This document shows, piece after piece, positions 22,064-24,768 of a stretch of DNA of 24,768 nt (position 1 is its first letter; each line of letters opens with the position of its first letter). The notes below the pieces were generated by a model. That model was not told where the DNA came from. It did not search any database and saw only the letters and a program-made list of their open reading frames with translations. Source of the stretch: a virus; IMG/VR virus record IMGVR_UViG_3300044970_000102, positions 1 through 24,768 of that record. One strand, given 5' to 3'. Both the position numbers and the translations under genes were made by a program.

Positions 22064-22509
22064 AATAGGTAATTTTTAATAATTCTGTATGTAATATATA
22101 ATATCAACAAAATTAATAAAATTCCTAGAACATTATGCAGCAATATCTTATACCAGGGAGTATTCTCGTAATACTTTATAGGTATCTTCCTGTAGACTAT
22201 CCGTTCTATAGGCTTTTCAATGTATACAGTATCACATTTTCCACTAATATACACCTTGTCTTTTACTCGATATACTTGTATTTTTATACGATCTTTCTCT
22301 ATAGTAACTGTATCGTAAAGCTCTTTAATACTTACAATTGTATCGACTTCAACTTCAGGTATTGTAATTCGAATTGTGTCTCGAATTGTATCTCTTACAA
22401 CCAATGTATCACTAGTTAAAAGATATGGATACTTCTTTACTAACCTATCAAATCTTCTTTGAGGGGTGCAGGCAATAATTACAAATAGTAATGGAATTAG
22501 GTGCTTCAT
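22060..22509 (-). CDS. Putative unimolecular spanin (lipoprotein with C-terminal membrane segment), 149 aa
   Basis: The N-terminus is a lipoprotein signal: MKHLIPLLFVIIAC with Cys at residue 14 and Ile-Ile-Ala before it. The C-terminus (about residues 122-141) is a strong membrane segment with Leu/Ile runs, followed by RIIKNYLL. Between them lies a strand-rich, charged periplasmic region with short DTIRDTIRI and VEVDTIVSIKE repeats. An outer-membrane lipid anchor and an inner-membrane helix in one protein are the defining layout of u-spanins such as T1 gp11, which fuse the two membranes in the last step of lysis. It overlaps the holin start by four bases. Together with amidase and holin it completes a lysis cassette for a Gram-negative host. 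Confidence 0.75.
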   Translation of the reverse strand: MKHLIPLLFVIIACTPQRRFDRLVKKYPYLLTSDTLVVRDTIRDTIRITIPEVEVDTIVSIKELYDTVTIEKDRIKIQVYRVKDKVYISGKCDTVYIEKPIERIVYRKIPIKYYENTPWYKILLHNVLGILLILLILYITYRIIKNYLL

Positions 22510-22820
22510 TAAATCATATCAATGATTACTTCATACCCTTGTTGCTCATAAGCTATCTTAGCATATTTGTGTGCTGTCTCTAAAGATTGTACTTCTCCTT
22601 CTTCAAGGTTAGATTTATAACTTCCAATAGGAACATCAGTATAAAGTATCTTACCTTCTGCAAATGTTTCTGCATTAGCAAATGTTGCTACTTCACCTTC
22701 AATAGTGTTTCCTGGGAAATCACCTAAGAATCTAATTCTACCATAAACCTCTGGTAACTCAATACCTGTTCCTGAGATTGTAATCTTTTTTTCTTCTGTT
22801 GCTTTAATTAAAATTGCCAT
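22509..22820 (-). CDS. Conserved phage protein near the fibre gene, 103 aa
   Basis: Function unknown. The sequence has ITISGTGIELPEVYGRIRFL, then a GKILYTDVPIGSYK segment and a helix ending SLETAHKYAKIAYEQQGYEVIIDM. It is soluble and contains no Cys. I recall similar short proteins beside fibre and lysis genes in Bacteroidetes phages, but no role is known. The stop overlaps the spanin start as TAATG. The leader is AT-rich, with a near-match promoter box TATCTTTA at 22836-22843. It may be a small virion component or a fibre partner. Confidence 0.6.
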   Translation of the reverse strand: MAILIKATEEKKITISGTGIELPEVYGRIRFLGDFPGNTIEGEVATFANAETFAEGKILYTDVPIGSYKSNLEEGEVQSLETAHKYAKIAYEQQGYEVIIDMI

Positions 22821-22848
22821 AATATATTTTTTTTGTAAAGATAATAAT

Positions 22849-24663
22849 TTATGCTACTGCTATTGTTGTTATTGTTCCTGAACCACCTCTAAATTTCAAT
22901 GCTCCGCCTTCAACATATAATTGTCCAGCATTTGCTATTGTTGTTATTGGTGCTGTTCCGTTGTGTATAGTCAATGTATTTGTAGCAGCAGCTTCAAAAT
23001 GCGTTCCAGATGTTAATGCACTATTTGATTTTAAAACTACATTCGTGTTTTTGTTAAAGAATAAAGATTGTAAATCACTTCTAAAATGAAATTGAGCTGC
23101 ATCATCTACTATTGAAGGAGCAACTGTTCCTGTATTCCCTGAAGAACCAAGCATAATAACTCCATTGTGTGAGCTCCTTAACCTCATTCCAATTGCTGTT
23201 ATATGAGATTTATTTTGTGCGTTTGCTTGGTCTACCGCATAGCCTATTTGTGTATTTGATGAACCTGATACATTTTGACTTCCAGCATATCTTCCTATTG
23301 CAGTATTAACATTACCTGTTGTTATTGATGCCCCTGCACCAACCCCTACAATTACATTTTCATTGCCTGTTGAAATAGCTTCTCCAGCACCTTCTCCAGG
23401 ACTTGCTCCTAATCCAATAGCTATATTAAACTGACCACTATTAATAGCTAATAATGCTCTATTGCCAATACCAATATTTGCATAGGCTGTTCTATTTGTT
23501 CCAGAACTTGCACAATCTGCACCTATATAAATATTTCGTCTATCTCCATTATCTTGATTAATGCCAGCATTAGTACCAATAGATAAACCAAATTGAGAAG
23601 CCTTAGCAGAAGAACCTATCGAAATAAATGGATAAGATGAAACTGTTACTCCTGTTGCTCCTAAACCTAATGCAATATCTCCAACTCCATTAATACTTGC
23701 CAAGTTAGCCGTATCAGCACTATTCCTAACTCTGAATGCTATGTCAGTTGATAATGCACCTTGTGCTCTTACATCAAGTCTTGCACCTAATGTACCAACA
23801 TTACCAATACCAAAGTTACCTGTAACAGCTTCAAACTTTATTCTTTTAGTTGTTTGAAAATTAAAATAAAAATTAGAGTTAACAGCAATTACAGCAGTTC
23901 CAGAACCATCACCATTATTTCCTTGATTAGTCAACCAAACAGAATTACCTGCATTTTCTCCATAAGAAGCCCCTAAGCCATATCCTCCTAAATCAAATTC
24001 AGTTCCTTTTATTGTATTATTACCTCCATAAATTCTTGCATTAACAAAAACAGAACCTATAGTAGAATCACTTGCTGTAGCATTATCTCTAACTCTAAAA
24101 ATACTGTTACCATAAAATCCATTACTTAATTGTAATACATCATGAGCAGTAGAGGTATTGCTCCTAACAAATATAACAGATGACGGTGAAGTTGCATTTG
24201 CTCCAACTCCTAATCTCTTATTAGTATTATCCCAATTAAATGCAGCATCTTGTTGGACTACTCCACCAGCTTGAAAGAATACTCTACCATCTGTTCCTGA
24301 TGTTACAGCTGTTGTACCTACTGTTATACCTGTGTTTATAGTTCTCCAAGTTCCATCGCCTGATAAAAATTGACCTATGTCATTCGGTGCTTTAGGTGCA
24401 AATCCATGTTTCGATGTACTTACATTATTTGTAGTTATATCACTTGTTGAAAGATTTGCATCTGTAACTGTGTAAGTCCTATTTGCTGTTAAATCAGATG
24501 TTGTACCATTAATAGTAATCGTTCTACTATCAGGAACACCTCCATCTTTAATATCCTCAATAGTGTAAACCTCTGATGGACTGTTAGCCTGAGCTGACTT
24601 CCTCTCTGCCGTATTTACATTTGGAGATATCCCTATAAATTTTGTTCCTACTGGTATGCTCAT
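22849..24663 (-). CDS. Tail fibre with YadA-head-like repeats, 604 aa
   Basis: Residues 1-108 contain a virion-attachment region that ends HGFAPKAPNDIGQFLSGDGTW (86-106), a motif seen in many phage fibre proteins. Residues about 370-500 hold repeats with the form 'N.aIG.gAg' (NIGIGNRAL, FNIAIGLGA, ENVIVGVGAGA, VNTAIGRYAG, NTQIGYA), the pattern of the trimeric left-handed beta-roll in YadA-type heads. A further strand-rich C-terminal region ends with repeated TTIA segments (573-577 and 599-602). Composition is rich in Asn, Gly, Thr and Ala with only one Cys. This fits a trimeric receptor-binding fibre. The start ATG lies three bases after the preceding stop. The host receptor cannot be told. 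Confidence 0.75.
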   Translation of the reverse strand: MSIPVGTKFIGISPNVNTAERKSAQANSPSEVYTIEDIKDGGVPDSRTITINGTTSDLTANRTYTVTDANLSTSDITTNNVSTSKHGFAPKAPNDIGQFLSGDGTWRTINTGITVGTTAVTSGTDGRVFFQAGGVVQQDAAFNWDNTNKRLGVGANATSPSSVIFVRSNTSTAHDVLQLSNGFYGNSIFRVRDNATASDSTIGSVFVNARIYGGNNTIKGTEFDLGGYGLGASYGENAGNSVWLTNQGNNGDGSGTAVIAVNSNFYFNFQTTKRIKFEAVTGNFGIGNVGTLGARLDVRAQGALSTDIAFRVRNSADTANLASINGVGDIALGLGATGVTVSSYPFISIGSSAKASQFGLSIGTNAGINQDNGDRRNIYIGADCASSGTNRTAYANIGIGNRALLAINSGQFNIAIGLGASPGEGAGEAISTGNENVIVGVGAGASITTGNVNTAIGRYAGSQNVSGSSNTQIGYAVDQANAQNKSHITAIGMRLRSSHNGVIMLGSSGNTGTVAPSIVDDAAQFHFRSDLQSLFFNKNTNVVLKSNSALTSGTHFEAAATNTLTIHNGTAPITTIANAGQLYVEGGALKFRGGSGTITTIAVA

Positions 24664-24666
24664 TTC

Positions 24667-24768
24667 TTAATATGTTTTATTTAATACAAAGATATCTGAA
24701 TAAATTGAATTGGATGCCGATGCAGCTCCCCACTGAACAGTTATATCTAAAGTATTGCCAACAGTTGT
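24667..24768 (-). CDS. C-terminal end of an upstream fibre-like protein, cut by the right edge
   Basis: A minus-strand frame runs from the window edge to a stop at 24667-24669 and encodes 33 residues ending DIFVLNKTY. The segment NTLDITVQWGAASASNSIYS has the look of a beta-rich fibre or adhesin C-terminus. It is separated from the fibre start by only three bases. The start lies outside the window. Confidence 0.7.
   Translation of the reverse strand, partial: TTVGNTLDITVQWGAASASNSIYSDIFVLNKTY

Noticed and set aside
22836-22843. TATCTTTA as a promoter for the 103-aa gene
   Set aside because: The last base departs from the TAnnTTTG consensus and no -33 TTTG was found. It is mentioned only as a weak possibility.
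24687-24694. TATCTTTG box just upstream of the fibre gene
   Set aside because: It falls inside the coding end of the previous fibre-like gene, where DIFVL codons account for the sequence. No -33 element was seen.
1-24768. DGR template repeat, reverse transcriptase, CRISPR array, tRNA gene or insertion sequence in the window
   Set aside because: None was found by eye on either strand. In particular, no second copy of the 20232-20345 sequence was seen.

Overview
The window is one continuous, almost gapless stretch of a bacteriophage genome. Every supported gene is on the minus strand, so the reading order runs from the right edge to the left edge. DNA is AT-rich. Genes overlap by 1-16 bases or sit a few bases apart. 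Leaders are A/T-rich with no obvious Shine-Dalgarno sequence, and several carry the Bacteroidetes -7 promoter box TAnnTTTG. A BACON-like domain, a DUF1566-like adhesin and an outer-membrane-anchored spanin also fit a Gram-negative Bacteroidetes host, possibly of the Flavobacterium type. The order terminase, portal, scaffold-like protein, major capsid protein, two ring/connector proteins, a giant 'MNKDLDERL' tail protein and internal virion proteins matches a short-tailed phage of the crAss-like (Crassvirales) kind. This was judged from remembered family features, not from a search.

Layout in transcription order. (1) Adsorption, 24768-22509: the end of one fibre-like protein, a 604-aa fibre with a YadA-head-like repeat region, and a 103-aa conserved protein. 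(2) Lysis, 22509-20994: a putative unimolecular spanin, a holin and an N-acetylmuramoyl-L-alanine amidase, joined by 1-4 base overlaps. (3) A 45-aa Lys-rich protein (20857-20994), then a 212-aa C-type-lectin-like adhesin. The 3' end of the adhesin gene (about 20232-20345) has the codon signature of a diversity-generating retroelement (DGR) variable region. (4) Small genes, 20190-18932: a coiled-coil protein, a 72-aa protein, a protein with two GroES-like halves, and a candidate small terminase. (5) Packaging and head, 18900-9944: large terminase, portal, a conserved 213-aa protein, a 243-bp control region rich in repeats and hairpins, a scaffold-like protein, the major capsid protein and a conserved 259-aa protein. 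(6) A separately controlled 106-aa protein (9585-9905). (7) Tail and internal proteins, 9517-1: two ring proteins, a 1343-aa tail protein ending in a BACON-like domain, a 431-aa Cys-repeat protein, a degenerate GNAT-like protein, a T7 gp14-like protein, a 481-aa coiled-coil protein, and the first codons of a further gene.

Together these genes package DNA (TerL, portal), build the head (scaffold, capsid), assemble the neck and tail (ring proteins, giant tail protein), supply internal proteins for ejection, bind the host (fibre, lectin-like adhesin) and lyse it (holin, amidase, spanin). Rho-independent terminators follow the capsid gene and the 106-aa gene. The most interesting signals are the putative DGR variable region, whose template repeat and reverse transcriptase are not in the window, the one-protein spanin, the double GroES-like protein, and the control region ahead of the scaffold and capsid genes. 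No tRNA, CRISPR array, insertion sequence or replication gene was recognised.
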